A stretch of 64,000 nt of DNA from CAZWDL01 sp964632995 (GCA_964632995.1 CAZWDL010000010.1:26553-90552); one strand, 5' to 3'; counted from the stretch's first letter, positions 8,737-18,535 are shown. Translations and numbers: made by a program. The notes: generated by a model not told the origin, from the letters alone.

Positions 8737-9141
8737 TTAAAAAATAGAAGACTCCTGTCGCCTTCGTAACTCCTGACGAATTTTGTATTCAATAACCTGA
8801 GAATCGTAGTAGGTGGGATGGTCGCGACGAATGCGCACGGTCCGGAAAGTAAACAATATACCAAGAATGGGAACAGCACTTAGAAACAGGATGCCCAGCC
8901 AGGTAACTTGAAAATGAGAAGCCAGAAAGGTAGCGATGACAAATAGAGGGATGAGAATTCCCATCCGGTAAAGATTAGACAACTTGTTGGAGACTGTTTC
9001 TTTTTGTCCTTCCAGTTGTTCCAACATATCGTAGAGGTCGGGCGTGGAGAAGTCCTGAGGGCCGAGGGTGTGCACCAGCAACAGGTCGTCATTGCCTTCA
9101 CGCTCTATCCGCTCTATGGTGCGGTCCAGAAAATAACGCAT
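8737..9141 (-). CDS. small two-TM membrane protein, unknown function
   Basis: The 134-residue protein has a soluble N-terminal part (residues 1-60, charged and helical, with DFSTPDLYDMLEQLEGQKE), then two hydrophobic segments (about 62-80 and 84-100) joined by a short loop, and a basic tail ending in IRQELRRRQESSIF. I do not recognise the family. The acidic N-terminus and Arg-rich C-terminus suggest both ends face the cytoplasm. It is flanked by 300-500 bp on both sides and is probably a single-gene unit. Confidence 0.6.
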   Translation of the reverse strand: MRYFLDRTIERIEREGNDDLLLVHTLGPQDFSTPDLYDMLEQLEGQKETVSNKLSNLYRMGILIPLFVIATFLASHFQVTWLGILFLSAVPILGILFTFRTVRIRRDHPTYYDSQVIEYKIRQELRRRQESSIF

Positions 9142-9644
9142 CGCAATTCGGTTTAAAATGAACGGGACTGTTAAAAGAGTAGTGAATTACGGGAAATTCC
9201 AAAGTGGTGCGGAATCATCCCTACACCTTAATTTTTAAAGTGTTAAGCGGCCGAGAAATAAAATGGCGTGTTTATCCGGTTCTTAGTCACTTCTTCCATT
9301 TAAGTTAATTCAAATGAGAGAATAATGTTGATTTCTTACCTAAGAATTATTAAAAAAAGTTCAATTTCCCAGGCGCCGGCATTGAAGTGGTCTGCTGCCG
9401 GCGAAAGACCCGGATTTGGGCGCCAATCGAAGCCGATTTTTCATTGCATAGCAGCGCTACGAAGTTATAAATTGGCACAGCGTGGGGGCTAAATCTGCGT
9501 TTTAGAGCCCAGCAAAAAAACTTTAGACAACTTCATTAATAACGGTCAACAATAAGGCATGTGAAATAACCCAATGAATGAAAAACGCCACAGCCTTTTA
9601 AATATTATTTTCAGCACCAGGATTCAAGATTTTTGCTGAATTTT
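9142..9644. other. 503-bp intergenic region, possible degenerate structured repeat
   Basis: No convincing ORF is present. The 9400-9520 stretch is locally G+C-rich and partly self-complementary (GCCAAT near 9422 with ATTGGC near 9471; GGGCT/AGCCC nearby), embedded in A/T-rich DNA. It could be a decayed palindromic element, but the arms are too imperfect to define its ends. Confidence 0.3.
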
Positions 9645-11936
9645 TCAATTTCCATCAGACAGAGAGGGCGGGTAAGCCTCGGCGCCGCTCCAAAGCTCCA
9701 CATTCGGCTCCGGTCCCATCTCGAAAACCAATTCTCCACCGGCTGTCAGTTCTTCATGGGTGAAATACGCACGCTGAAGCGCCTGTCCGTTCAGTGTGGC
9801 GGATTGTATATACAGGTTTTCCGTCGAGGCATTAGGCGCCTCTACCGTAAAGGTCTTTTCCGCTCCTACCCGGATGACTGTTTTTTCAAAAAGAGGGCTG
9901 CCGATGACATAGATGCCCTGCGCAGGGTTGACGGGATAAAAGCCCATAGCACTAAAGACGTACCAGGCTGACATCTGCCCGCAATCTTCATTACCACAAA
10001 GCCCGGCCGGGGTACCATCATATTGGGTGGCCATAATTTCCCGTACCTGTTTCTGCGTCTTCCAGGGAGCGCCGGCATAGCTATATAAATAAGCGATATG
10101 ATGACTGGGCTCATTTCCATGAGCGTACTGTCCGATTAGTCCTGAAATATCCGCCGAACGATTTTCTCCGGTAATTTCGCTGTTCTCCGTAAAGAGGGAA
10201 TCCAGCTTTTTCACGAAACGCTCATTGCCGCCGTGGAGCTCAATCAATCCTCGCGGGTCATGAGGAACGAACCAGCTGTGCTGCCAGGCATTGCCTTCGG
10301 TATATTCCGCCACTTCGAAGTTGTGATCCGAAAATTTGGGGTCGAAGGGCTTTTTCCAGGAACCGTCGGTGATTTTTGCACGCATGAACCCCGTTCCGGC
10401 GTCAAACATATTGCGGTAATAGCCGGCCCGTTCGGTAAATTGCCGGTACAGCTCTTCTTTGCCCATAGTCCTGGCCACCTGCGCGATGCACCAGTCGTCG
10501 TAGGCGTATTCCAGGGTTTTGGTGACCGATTGTCCCTCTTTCTCATAGGGGATGTAGCCATATTCACGGTAGTGGTTAGTACCCCGGATATCCTGCATCG
10601 CACTTGCCAGCATGGCTTCCATGACCTTATCGGTATCGTAATCCCTGAAGCCTTTGGCGTAGGCGTCGGCGATTACCGGAATGGCATGGTAGCCGGTCAT
10701 GGTATTCGTCTCATTGCCCAGCAGTGACCAGACCGGCAGCAGGCCGTGCTGCTCGTAGTGATCGAGAAAAGAGCGGATGAAATCGTTGATTTTATCGGGC
10801 TGGGTGATGGTGTACAGCGGATTGGCTGCCCGGAAAGTATCCCAGAGAGAGAAAATGTCGTATCGGGTATAGCCCTCGGCGCGATGTATTTGCCCGTCGG
10901 GCCCTTTGTAGTAACCCTGCGCGTCGGAAAAGATGACCGGCGCCAGACAGGTGCGGTAAAGGGCGGTGTAAAAAACTTCTTTTAATTGCTCATTCCCTTC
11001 TAGCACGGTGATTTTATCCATTTCAGCTGCCCAGGCGACGCGGGCGTCTTCCCGTACCTGCTCCATATTCCAATGGGGAATTTCGGCGAGCGCCGCTTTG
11101 GCGCCTTCCACACTCGCCGAAGAGATGCCCACCTTAAGCTGTATCGCCGTTCCGGGTGCGGCATCGAGTGACACCTGTGCGCGCACCTGCCGTCCGCCGA
11201 GGCGATTACCCGAAGCCAGCGCCGTGCTGTCGGCCAGCTTTATCGAAGCCACCGGCCCGGAAAGGGCGATGGCGTAGAACAGGCGCTGATCGCGCGCCCA
11301 CCCCGCCGAGTGGCGATAGCCGGTGAGGAGGGTGTCGTTTTCCAACTGCACCATCGTTTCCACCGGCCGGTCCCAGTTGATGGCGTGCCCCAGGTCGAGC
11401 ACGAAGGAAGGCCTCACCCCTTCCGGAAAAATGTAGCGGTGGAAGCCGACCCGGGTCGAAGCGCTGAGTTCGGCGGAAATGCCATTGTCCATTGCCACCC
11501 GGTAGTAACCGGCTTCGGCTTCCTCCTTATCGTGAGAGAAAGTACTGCGGAAGGGCTGCAGCTTGGGATCGCTTATCGGCACGCTGAAGTCGATGTCTTC
11601 CAGCGTCGGCATGACCAGCAGATCACAGAGATCGCCGATACCGGTGCCGCTGAGATGGGTATGACTAAAGCCAACGATAACGCTATCCGCCCAATTATAA
11701 CCCGCGCACCAGTCCCAGCCCTGCGTTCCGTTGTCGGGGCTCAGCTGTACGGCGCCGAAAGGCACAGTGGCGCCGGGATACACGTGACCGTGCTCTGCGG
11801 TGCCGGTGAAGGAGTTGATGTAAGCGGTCTTATCATTATTTTGATCCGTTTCCGACTGTTCCGAAGGACTTTCGGTTTGACAAGCAGAAAAAAGGATCAG
11901 CAGTAAACTCAGAACGGGGTAAAGGTTCTTTTTCAT
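9645..11936 (-). CDS. GH92 family alpha-1,2-mannosidase-type lipoprotein
   Basis: The 763-residue protein starts at the ATG at 11936, just before a lipoprotein signal (LLLILFSAC, Cys19); upstream in-frame Met codons lie in the MORN gene's tail. It has full-length GH92 architecture: an N-terminal beta-sandwich with YPGATVPFGAVQLSPDNGTQ and HTHLSGTGIGD, then an (alpha/alpha)6 domain with NETNTMTGYHAIPVIADAYA, EGNAWQHSWFVPHD, HGNEPSHH and GNEDCGQMSAWYVFSAMGFY. GH92 enzymes are Ca2+-dependent inverting exo-alpha-mannosidases. All family signature motifs are intact. It is the last gene of the susC-susD-MORN-MORN-GH92 run, 23 bp after the MORN gene, so it probably trims mannose from glycans captured by SusCD. 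The exact linkage is not determinable. Confidence 0.93.
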   Translation of the reverse strand: MKKNLYPVLSLLLILFSACQTESPSEQSETDQNNDKTAYINSFTGTAEHGHVYPGATVPFGAVQLSPDNGTQGWDWCAGYNWADSVIVGFSHTHLSGTGIGDLCDLLVMPTLEDIDFSVPISDPKLQPFRSTFSHDKEEAEAGYYRVAMDNGISAELSASTRVGFHRYIFPEGVRPSFVLDLGHAINWDRPVETMVQLENDTLLTGYRHSAGWARDQRLFYAIALSGPVASIKLADSTALASGNRLGGRQVRAQVSLDAAPGTAIQLKVGISSASVEGAKAALAEIPHWNMEQVREDARVAWAAEMDKITVLEGNEQLKEVFYTALYRTCLAPVIFSDAQGYYKGPDGQIHRAEGYTRYDIFSLWDTFRAANPLYTITQPDKINDFIRSFLDHYEQHGLLPVWSLLGNETNTMTGYHAIPVIADAYAKGFRDYDTDKVMEAMLASAMQDIRGTNHYREYGYIPYEKEGQSVTKTLEYAYDDWCIAQVARTMGKEELYRQFTERAGYYRNMFDAGTGFMRAKITDGSWKKPFDPKFSDHNFEVAEYTEGNAWQHSWFVPHDPRGLIELHGGNERFVKKLDSLFTENSEITGENRSADISGLIGQYAHGNEPSHHIAYLYSYAGAPWKTQKQVREIMATQYDGTPAGLCGNEDCGQMSAWYVFSAMGFYPVNPAQGIYVIGSPLFEKTVIRVGAEKTFTVEAPNASTENLYIQSATLNGQALQRAYFTHEELTAGGELVFEMGPEPNVELWSGAEAYPPSLSDGN

Positions 11937-11959
11937 TGTATTGAAAAGGTACAAGTAAT

Positions 11960-12676
11960 TCATGCCGGGCGCATCTCGATCGTAATGACCCACTTGCCGG
12001 GCTGATTGATTTTGAAAGTAATATTGGCGGTCCACCATTGCCGGGGCATGCCTTTGGTATCATCGGGCGCCGACTCTACCTCTACGGTGATTTCTCCCAT
12101 GAAAGGGAACTGATAGACCTCTACTGTTTTGATGTAATCGCTTTCATTGATCAGCACGCCAAAACCGTTCTGCACATTGAGGTTCCGGGCCCGTACCGGC
12201 CGGCCGAGATAGGTAAAGCGGAAATCGACGTGGTGCGGGATCTCGTCGCCCCGGCGGAAATGCACCCTGTTGACGCGGGGGTTTTGGGAAATCAGTTCGT
12301 AGGGTTTTTTGTCTTCACCGACATACTTGTCGTCCTTCCAATAGCCGCGATGCACGCTGCCGTCAGCTTCGGTCAGCACGCCCTGCCCCTCCTTAACGCC
12401 CTTTTTGAAACTGCCGACGTACATATCTCCGTTTGCCCAGGTATAGACGCCCTCACCGTGCGGCAGGCCTTTTTTAAAATCGCCGACGTAACTGTCTCCT
12501 CCCCTGGCTTTGCCTTCACCGTGAGCCAGGCCGCGCCGGCAGTCTCCTTCGTAGTGTTCATCAATAGTTTCCAGGAGTACCTGGCAGGGTTGCTGGCCTG
12601 AGAGGTTCAGGGTGAGAAAAACCAGCTGAAGCAGGCCGCAAAAGCGGAAGTAAGTCATGGGTAGATATATTTTCAT
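11960..12676 (-). CDS. secreted MORN-repeat protein, copy 1
   Basis: The 238-residue protein has a signal peptide (residues 1-28, ending LSGQQ). It begins with CQVLLETIDEHYEGDC and continues with about four MORN repeats (about 42-125) of the form YVGDFKKGLPHGEGVYTWAN and MYVGSFKKGVKEGQGVLTEA. The C-terminal half (130-238) is a beta-rich domain of unknown type with FTYLGRPVRARNL and VEVYQFPFMGEITVEVESA. MORN repeats are best known in eukaryotic membrane-associated proteins; bacterial functions are mostly unknown. It sits 34 bp after its paralogue and 23 bp before GH92, so co-transcription is likely. A later Met (12658) is an alternative start and would keep the signal peptide. Confidence 0.85.
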   Translation of the reverse strand: MKIYLPMTYFRFCGLLQLVFLTLNLSGQQPCQVLLETIDEHYEGDCRRGLAHGEGKARGGDSYVGDFKKGLPHGEGVYTWANGDMYVGSFKKGVKEGQGVLTEADGSVHRGYWKDDKYVGEDKKPYELISQNPRVNRVHFRRGDEIPHHVDFRFTYLGRPVRARNLNVQNGFGVLINESDYIKTVEVYQFPFMGEITVEVESAPDDTKGMPRQWWTANITFKINQPGKWVITIEMRPA

Positions 12677-12710
12677 CGAATGAACATAAAAAAGGCTTAC
12701 CCCGGAAGCT

Positions 12711-13424
12711 TTAGCGCATGACCCGCATATCGATGGTCACTTCCCAGTTACCGGCCTGGCTGATGCGAAATTCCATATTGCCGCTTACATAGTCGCCGGA
12801 CATCCCGCCGGCGGCATCGCGGGTAGTTTCCACCTCAAAGAGCACTTCACCCTGCAGGGGAAACTCGTAAACTTCGACCGTTTTCACATAATCGGTTTCA
12901 TTCACCACAACACCAAAGCTGCCCTGCACACGGAAGTTTCGCGCCTGGGTCGGCTTGCCGAGATAAGTGAACTTAAAATCGATCTGTTGAGGCTCTGCAT
13001 CCTGACGGCGGAAAGCAGTGCGGTTGACCGTCGGGGTTTTATTAATGACCTCGTAGGGCGTTTTGCTGGCTCCGATATACATATCCTCTTCCCAGTATCC
13101 TTGCTTAACGGTACCGTCGGCCATGGTCATTGTGCCTTCTCCTTCCTTCTCTCCTTTTTTGAATTCACCGACGTACACATCGCCGTTGGCCCAGGTGTAG
13201 GTGCCTTCTCCGTGTGGTAGCCCTTTCTTGAACTCTCCAACATAGCTATCGGTTCCAACTGCCTTTCCTTCACCGTGGGCCTTACCGCGTTTGCAGTCTC
13301 CTTCGTAAGTGCCGCTGATGGCTTCCAGCAGGACTTCACAGTCTTCAGCATCCAAGACCACCGGAGCGGTACCGGACGGACTAATCATTAAAGTAATTGC
13401 AAAAAGAAAATTCCAAATCAACAT
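12711..13424 (-). CDS. secreted MORN-repeat protein, copy 2
   Basis: The 237-residue protein is a clear tandem paralogue of the downstream MORN gene. It has an N-terminal hydrophobic export signal, the same Cys-N-Cys entry (CEVLLEAISGTYEGDC), four MORN repeats (SYVGEFKKGLPHGEGTYTWA, VYVGEFKKGEKEGEGTMTMA) and a C-terminal domain in register with copy 1 (FTYLGKPTQARNFRVQGSFG, VKTVEVYEFPLQGEVLFEVE, NWEVTIDMRV). The conserved Cys pair may form a disulphide outside the cytoplasm. It lies 212 bp after susD and 34 bp before copy 1. Duplication followed by moderate divergence suggests both copies are kept for a purpose, such as two related binding roles. Confidence 0.85.
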   Translation of the reverse strand: MLIWNFLFAITLMISPSGTAPVVLDAEDCEVLLEAISGTYEGDCKRGKAHGEGKAVGTDSYVGEFKKGLPHGEGTYTWANGDVYVGEFKKGEKEGEGTMTMADGTVKQGYWEEDMYIGASKTPYEVINKTPTVNRTAFRRQDAEPQQIDFKFTYLGKPTQARNFRVQGSFGVVVNETDYVKTVEVYEFPLQGEVLFEVETTRDAAGGMSGDYVSGNMEFRISQAGNWEVTIDMRVMR

Positions 13425-13636
13425 AGGTTCTATTGGCTTTAATTAAGTGTTAATGTAATGTAGGTCCGGGTAGATAAGCAACGAGCTGTTGGCTGTTGGC
13501 TGTCCGGACTGACAAATATACAACAAACCCTGCGGGCTGCTTATTGCCTCACAGGGTTCGTTGCTTAAAAGTTTTCAAGAGGGCTAATGAATACTGTACC
13601 GCATTCGGGAGGCAGTATCATTGGCCTTCCGGATGT

Positions 13637-15145
13637 TTAATTTTCCACATCCCACCAGACGCGGCCGGTGAGGTCATCGTTACCGTCCGGGAATTGACGT
13701 GCAACAGCATCGTTGTAGTTTGGGTTCAGGCCGTTCTCCGAGGTCGGATAGTACAGACGGCGGGGAATGGTGCCGCCGGTCGTTCCGATCGGGTGGTTAA
13801 CCGGAGTGAGTTCCGGATAACCGGAAGCGCGCCAGTTAGCGAAGGCCTCGATAGCATTCTGGTAGAAAGATACCCAAAGCTGTGTATTGATGTGCTCAAG
13901 CGCAGCTTCCGTCGAGCTTTCATCCAAGGGGTTGGCAGCCACGAAGGCGTCGATGTCCGCCGGATCAATTGAGGCATTGGGATACAGGGCTACCTGTTCA
14001 GCAGCAGAGCGAAGGCCGCGTTCGAAGTGCTCGGCAGCTGACAGGGGCGCGCCCCAGCCTCGAACGGCGGCTTCGGCCAGGCGGAATTCCACTTCCGAAT
14101 GCATCAGGTGGAACATTTGGGCAGAAGGCGTCCTGATCGTCGAGCGGTTGTGGCGAACGAAATCGGCCAGACGCTCAAATTCGGGCGAATTTCCGTCAGT
14201 GCCGTTTGGCAGGCCTTCCCAGGTCGACACATCAGGCTGCGGATTGCCGTCATCATCGTAGGTCATGCCCCAAATCGGCAGACGGGGATCGCCGGTAGCT
14301 TTTAGCAAATCAACCATCACGTCGGACATGCGGTAATTGTCATCGGCCACCATCACATCGGAGTTACCGTTGGTTTCCAGATCGGTATGCTCGGCAATTA
14401 CAGAATCATCAATACTCTCCATCACACCACCGGCGATCGCAGCTTGTACCTCCTGCTGGGCGCGGGCCGGATCCACCTTTTGCAGGCGGAAAGCAAGGCG
14501 CAGGCGAAGGGAGTTGGCAAACTTCTTCCACTTGTCGATGTCGTTGCCCAGCCAGAAGTCACCTTCCAGCGGACGGGCATCGGGGTTGAAGCTTTTGGAT
14601 GCTTCGTCCAGTTCCTTAAAGAAGTCATTGTATACGTCTTCCTGACGGTCGTATTCGGGGAACAGCACGCCGTTGATGAAGCCCTGACCGGCATTGAAGT
14701 AAGGCAGATCGCCGTAAAGGTCCGTCAGGCGGTGAAACAGGAACACCTTGGTGATCCGCGCCGCCGCGTTGAAGTTCACCAGGAAGGGGTCTTCCGAGGT
14801 GCGGTTGACGAGGTCCACCACGTTTTTGATGCCGCGGGGATAGTCGCTGTCCCACTGTGCGCTGGCATAAGAGTCGATCATGTTGTACTTATCGCCCGAC
14901 CAGTAACTGAAGGAGCAGGCGTTGTGCTGAATGATCGTCGAAGAATAGATGTACTGTGCCCGCCAGTGCTCATAGCGGTTGTTGGAGGTAGTCAGTTCGA
15001 CCCGCGTCAGCTGTAGAGCCGGATCGATAGTAACTGCCTGCGTAGGGTTGGTATTGAGCTCCTCGAAGTCGTCCGTACAGCTATGGAAGCCGAAGGCGAG
15101 CAGCCCGAACAGGAGCAGATATTTTAAATGAAATTTCATTGTCAT
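13637..15145 (-). CDS. SusD/RagB-like outer-membrane nutrient-binding lipoprotein
   Basis: The 502-residue protein (500 from the second Met at 15139) has a lipoprotein signal (LLFGLLAFGFHSC, Cys23) followed by TDDFEELNTNPTQ, which is typical of the SusD-like_2 branch. Other supporting strings are FLFHRLTDLYGDLPYFNAGQ, DKWKKFANSLRLRLAFRL, EVEFRLAEAAVRGWG and the C-terminal IPRRLYYPTSENGLN. SusD proteins are alpha-helical TPR-like lids that bind glycan or peptide ligands at the cell surface and close over the SusC barrel. It lies 92 bp after susC on the same strand, the usual order, so the two very probably form one transporter. The ligand cannot be read from sequence. Confidence 0.94.
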   Translation of the reverse strand: MTMKFHLKYLLLFGLLAFGFHSCTDDFEELNTNPTQAVTIDPALQLTRVELTTSNNRYEHWRAQYIYSSTIIQHNACSFSYWSGDKYNMIDSYASAQWDSDYPRGIKNVVDLVNRTSEDPFLVNFNAAARITKVFLFHRLTDLYGDLPYFNAGQGFINGVLFPEYDRQEDVYNDFFKELDEASKSFNPDARPLEGDFWLGNDIDKWKKFANSLRLRLAFRLQKVDPARAQQEVQAAIAGGVMESIDDSVIAEHTDLETNGNSDVMVADDNYRMSDVMVDLLKATGDPRLPIWGMTYDDDGNPQPDVSTWEGLPNGTDGNSPEFERLADFVRHNRSTIRTPSAQMFHLMHSEVEFRLAEAAVRGWGAPLSAAEHFERGLRSAAEQVALYPNASIDPADIDAFVAANPLDESSTEAALEHINTQLWVSFYQNAIEAFANWRASGYPELTPVNHPIGTTGGTIPRRLYYPTSENGLNPNYNDAVARQFPDGNDDLTGRVWWDVEN

Positions 15146-15237
15146 TATTTTTTGATTGAAGAGAATCCAAGGGTTCGGGAGCTTGGCGACGCAAGGTCGG
15201 CCGCACTCCCGGCCCGTTTGATTGACTCAATTTTTCT

Positions 15238-18200
15238 TTAGAAGCGAAGATTCACGTTAAAGCCAAAGCTTCTGGCCGTCGGAATCGTAGCGTACTCCAG
15301 ACCCTGGCCGCCGTTACCGGTGTTGTAGCTGGCTTCGGGGTCGATGTTCGGAACGTTCTTATACAGGAAGAACAAGTTACGCCCTACCAGTGATACAGTC
15401 ACGTTCTGGAAAGGTGAACTCTGAATCCAGCGCCGCGGCAGCGTGTAGCTCAGCGTCATCTGGCGCATCTTAATGAAATCAGCCGAGTAGATAAACTCCT
15501 CGGAGATGCGGCTGGCTACATTGCCGTAGTATACTTGCGGGTCGACAAAGCGGGCGAAGTCTTCTCCGTCTTCATTGACACCCGATACATATACGCCGCC
15601 GGTGGGGGCCCAGTCTTCCTGAGCAACTCCTGCGGCTTCGCGTTCCTGTTCGGAACGGAACCAGCCGGCGCGGGCATCCACATCAGCCTGGGAAGGATGG
15701 TTGGCCTGTGGGTGCGGCACGCCCTTTTCCAGGGTATTGATATGGCGTCCGGTAGAATAAGTGGACCAGTTGGTCATCGAGTGCAGCTCTGCGCCGAAAC
15801 GCAAGTCGAGCAGTGCGCTGAAGGAAAGGCCCTTCCAGCTGAAGGTGTTCGTGATGCCCGAAGTCCAGTCCGGCACCCCTACGCCGAGGATTTCCAGATC
15901 GCCCTGCAGCGGCAGTCCGTTCTGATCGTAGACGATATCGCCGGCATCGTTGCGGCGGTAAGGACGGCCGACGATGGCGCCGTAAGGCTGACCGAGTCGG
16001 GCTTCCACGAAGGTGTTCCGCGTGCGGGCTTGGCCGAGGCGCAGGGCCGTCAGTTTCCCCTCATCATCAAGTGCAACTACTTCGTTGACGTTACGGGCGA
16101 AGTTAAGCGAAACGTCCCAGTTGAACCCGCTCTGCGAGCTGATGGGCGAGCCGGTCAGCAACACTTCCCATCCCCGGTTTTGAATTTCGCCGGCATTCAC
16201 CGTAACCGAGCCGTAACCTGAGGTAGGCGAAACGGTCGTCGACAGGATCTGGTCCTGGGTGCTCATGTTGTAGTACGTCACGTCCAGTCCGATGCGACCG
16301 TTGAAGAAACGCAGGTCAAGACCGGCTTCGATTGAGCGCGTACTGGTCGGTCTGAGGTTCTTCAGCGGGATGTTCCCCTGTGCAATCTGTCCCTGTGGAT
16401 TCCCCAGGTGGGGCTGCCCGACAACGCTGTAGGTGAGGTCGAGGCGGTAGGGGTCGGTATCGCCGCCAACTTCGGCAGCCGAGAACCGCATCTTACCGAA
16501 GGAGAGGATATTTGAAGGAATATTGAAGGCGTCGGTGAAGATAAAGCTCAGGCTGGCGGAGGGATAGAAGTAGGAGTTGTTTTGCTCCGGCAGCGTCGAG
16601 GACCAGTCATTACGGGCCGTCAAATCGAGGTACAGATAATTGCGGAACCCGAGTTGGACCGAGCCGTACAGCGAGTGAATTTCTTTTTCCCTGATGCTGT
16701 ATCCCTGCGAGGGGAACTTGGTGTTGTTTACGGCGCGAAGCCCTTCAATGATAAATTCATTCCCGAAGAGCGTCAGGCGTTCATCCGACTGCGTCAGCAG
16801 GTTACCACCAGCGTTAGCCGAAATCGAGAAGTCACTTCCTATCTGCTTATTAAAGTTCAGCAGGAAATCGTAGTTGTTCTCGCGAATGCGGTACTCGCGC
16901 TCCCACATCCGGCCCGGGCGGTTCAGGTGGGGTGTACGCTCGCCGTCCCACTGCGTCTGACGGAAGGTGTACCAGTCGGTACCGGCCCGTAGTTGCAGTG
17001 ACAGCCAGTCAGTAAAGTTCATACGAGCCAGCGCGAAGCCCTGCAGGCGGTCACGCTTATCGCCGTTAAACTGCTGGTATACGCCGAAGTAGGGATTTAC
17101 GCGGAAAATACTGGGGCTGTACAGCGGATCGTATTCGCCGGTAACGGGATCTGTCTGTTTGAGAATATCGAGGTTGACAGAAGTGGCTACCTCATTCAGG
17201 TGACCCGGATTATGCGGCGAATCGGAAAGTGCCGGGCGGTTGTCGGCCCGCTCGTTAATATAGGTAATCTTGGCGTCTACCGTGATAAAATCGTTGCCCA
17301 GGTTACTCGTCCCCCGTGCAGAAATAGTATTTCGGTTGTAACCGGTATTTTCAAACATACCATCGTTGCGCAAGTCGGAAGCCGACAGGCGGAAGGTAGC
17401 ATCTTCATTACCACCGGAAAGGGCAAGGGTGTTGTTCCAGGTCTGGCCGTTGTTGTAAATCTGATCGATGGCGCTTCCGTTATGTACATAAGGAGCCGTA
17501 GAACCGTCGAACTGAATGACATCGGCGCCGTCGAGGCGTTCTCCCCAGCTGCTACGCGTGTTATTCAGTGCTTCTTCCTGCGTTTGCGGACGAACGCCTT
17601 CAGAGCCAGAGCCGTAGCTGGTCTGTACATCCTGGTAGAAATCCAGCGGTTGTTCAGTAACGAAGTTGCTGTTGAACTCCACCCCGAGACCTTTGCGGCG
17701 GCTGCCTTTCTTGGTCGTAATCTGGATGACGCCGTTCTGGGCGCGGGTACCGTACAGGGCCGTCGCAGAGGGGCCTTTCAGTACAGTAATCGACTCAATA
17801 TCATCCTGGTTGATACTGGAGAGCCCGTCACCGAGGTCAATACCACCCCACATACCGGCGCCGCCGAGGTTGGAGTTGTCAATAGGAATACCATCGATAA
17901 CGTACAGCGGCTGGTTGCTACCGCCCAGTGAGGAGTTGCCGCGAATAACCACGCGGCTGGAACCGGCCGGGCCGGTAGCGGCATTATTCACCGTTACACC
18001 GGCGATTTTGCCGGACAGCTGCCGGATGACGCTGTTCTCGCGCGCCTCCGTCAGTTCAGAGCCATCGACTTCACTGACCGAGTAACCCAAAGCTTTCTTT
18101 TCTCTGGAAATACCCAAGGCGGTCACTACCACTTCGTCGAGGGCTACCCCTTCTTGCAATGTTACATCAATCGCCGGACGGCCAGCGACCTCAACGGTCT

Positions 18201-18435
18201 GGTTGGCGTAACCGGTATAACTGAACTGCAAGGAAGGGTTCTGGGTAATCAGTTCAATGGAGTAGTTCCCGTCAATATCGGTGATGGTACCATTCTGGGT
18301 ACCCACCTCAATGACGTTCACCCCGATCAACGGATCCCCGGAATCGTCGGTAACGGTGCCGGTCACAGTTTGCGCCCAGCCCCCCACCACCGCGAATAGA
18401 AACAGGGTTAAAGTGAGTAAATAATTTTTTTTCAT
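15238..18435 (-). CDS. SusC/RagA-family TonB-linked outer-membrane transporter
   Basis: The 1065-residue protein starts at the ATG at 18435 (MKKNYLLTLTLFLFAVVGGW, cleaved after AQ). A carboxypeptidase-regulatory-like domain (about 23-105; VTGTVTDDSGDPLIGVNVIE) precedes a DEVVVTALG TonB-box-like stretch. The plug domain follows (RQLSGKIAGVTVNNAATGPA; YVIDGIPIDNSNLGG) and then a 22-strand barrel ending in FGFNVNLRF with the terminal Phe. It imports substrate across the outer membrane using TonB energy. It is first in the susC-susD-MORN-MORN-GH92 run. No anti-sigma/ECF or hybrid two-component gene is adjacent, so its regulator is not visible here. Confidence 0.95.
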   Translation of the reverse strand: MKKNYLLTLTLFLFAVVGGWAQTVTGTVTDDSGDPLIGVNVIEVGTQNGTITDIDGNYSIELITQNPSLQFSYTGYANQTVEVAGRPAIDVTLQEGVALDEVVVTALGISREKKALGYSVSEVDGSELTEARENSVIRQLSGKIAGVTVNNAATGPAGSSRVVIRGNSSLGGSNQPLYVIDGIPIDNSNLGGAGMWGGIDLGDGLSSINQDDIESITVLKGPSATALYGTRAQNGVIQITTKKGSRRKGLGVEFNSNFVTEQPLDFYQDVQTSYGSGSEGVRPQTQEEALNNTRSSWGERLDGADVIQFDGSTAPYVHNGSAIDQIYNNGQTWNNTLALSGGNEDATFRLSASDLRNDGMFENTGYNRNTISARGTSNLGNDFITVDAKITYINERADNRPALSDSPHNPGHLNEVATSVNLDILKQTDPVTGEYDPLYSPSIFRVNPYFGVYQQFNGDKRDRLQGFALARMNFTDWLSLQLRAGTDWYTFRQTQWDGERTPHLNRPGRMWEREYRIRENNYDFLLNFNKQIGSDFSISANAGGNLLTQSDERLTLFGNEFIIEGLRAVNNTKFPSQGYSIREKEIHSLYGSVQLGFRNYLYLDLTARNDWSSTLPEQNNSYFYPSASLSFIFTDAFNIPSNILSFGKMRFSAAEVGGDTDPYRLDLTYSVVGQPHLGNPQGQIAQGNIPLKNLRPTSTRSIEAGLDLRFFNGRIGLDVTYYNMSTQDQILSTTVSPTSGYGSVTVNAGEIQNRGWEVLLTGSPISSQSGFNWDVSLNFARNVNEVVALDDEGKLTALRLGQARTRNTFVEARLGQPYGAIVGRPYRRNDAGDIVYDQNGLPLQGDLEILGVGVPDWTSGITNTFSWKGLSFSALLDLRFGAELHSMTNWSTYSTGRHINTLEKGVPHPQANHPSQADVDARAGWFRSEQEREAAGVAQEDWAPTGGVYVSGVNEDGEDFARFVDPQVYYGNVASRISEEFIYSADFIKMRQMTLSYTLPRRWIQSSPFQNVTVSLVGRNLFFLYKNVPNIDPEASYNTGNGGQGLEYATIPTARSFGFNVNLRF

Positions 18436-18499
18436 TGTCCTGATTTTAATATGCACTAAAAACTATTGCCTAATTGAATGATAAAAGTTTCCTCCTGGC

Positions 18500-18535
18500 C
18501 AAACATACTTTTCCCGAAACCGGGTAAATGCAAAA
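18500..18535 (-). promoter_or_regulatory. candidate Bacteroidota promoter of susC
   Basis: On the minus strand TATGTTTG (18507-18500) matches the TAnnTTTG -7 box. A TTTTG lies upstream at 18535-18531 with a 23-bp spacer, slightly longer than the usual 19-21. The distance to the susC start codon is about 65 bp. Position and orientation fit; the spacing is imperfect. Confidence 0.35.

Noticed and set aside
12711..13424. MORN proteins as eukaryotic-type phosphatidylinositol kinase fragments
   Set aside because: Only the repeats are shared; there is no kinase domain, and the proteins carry export signals.
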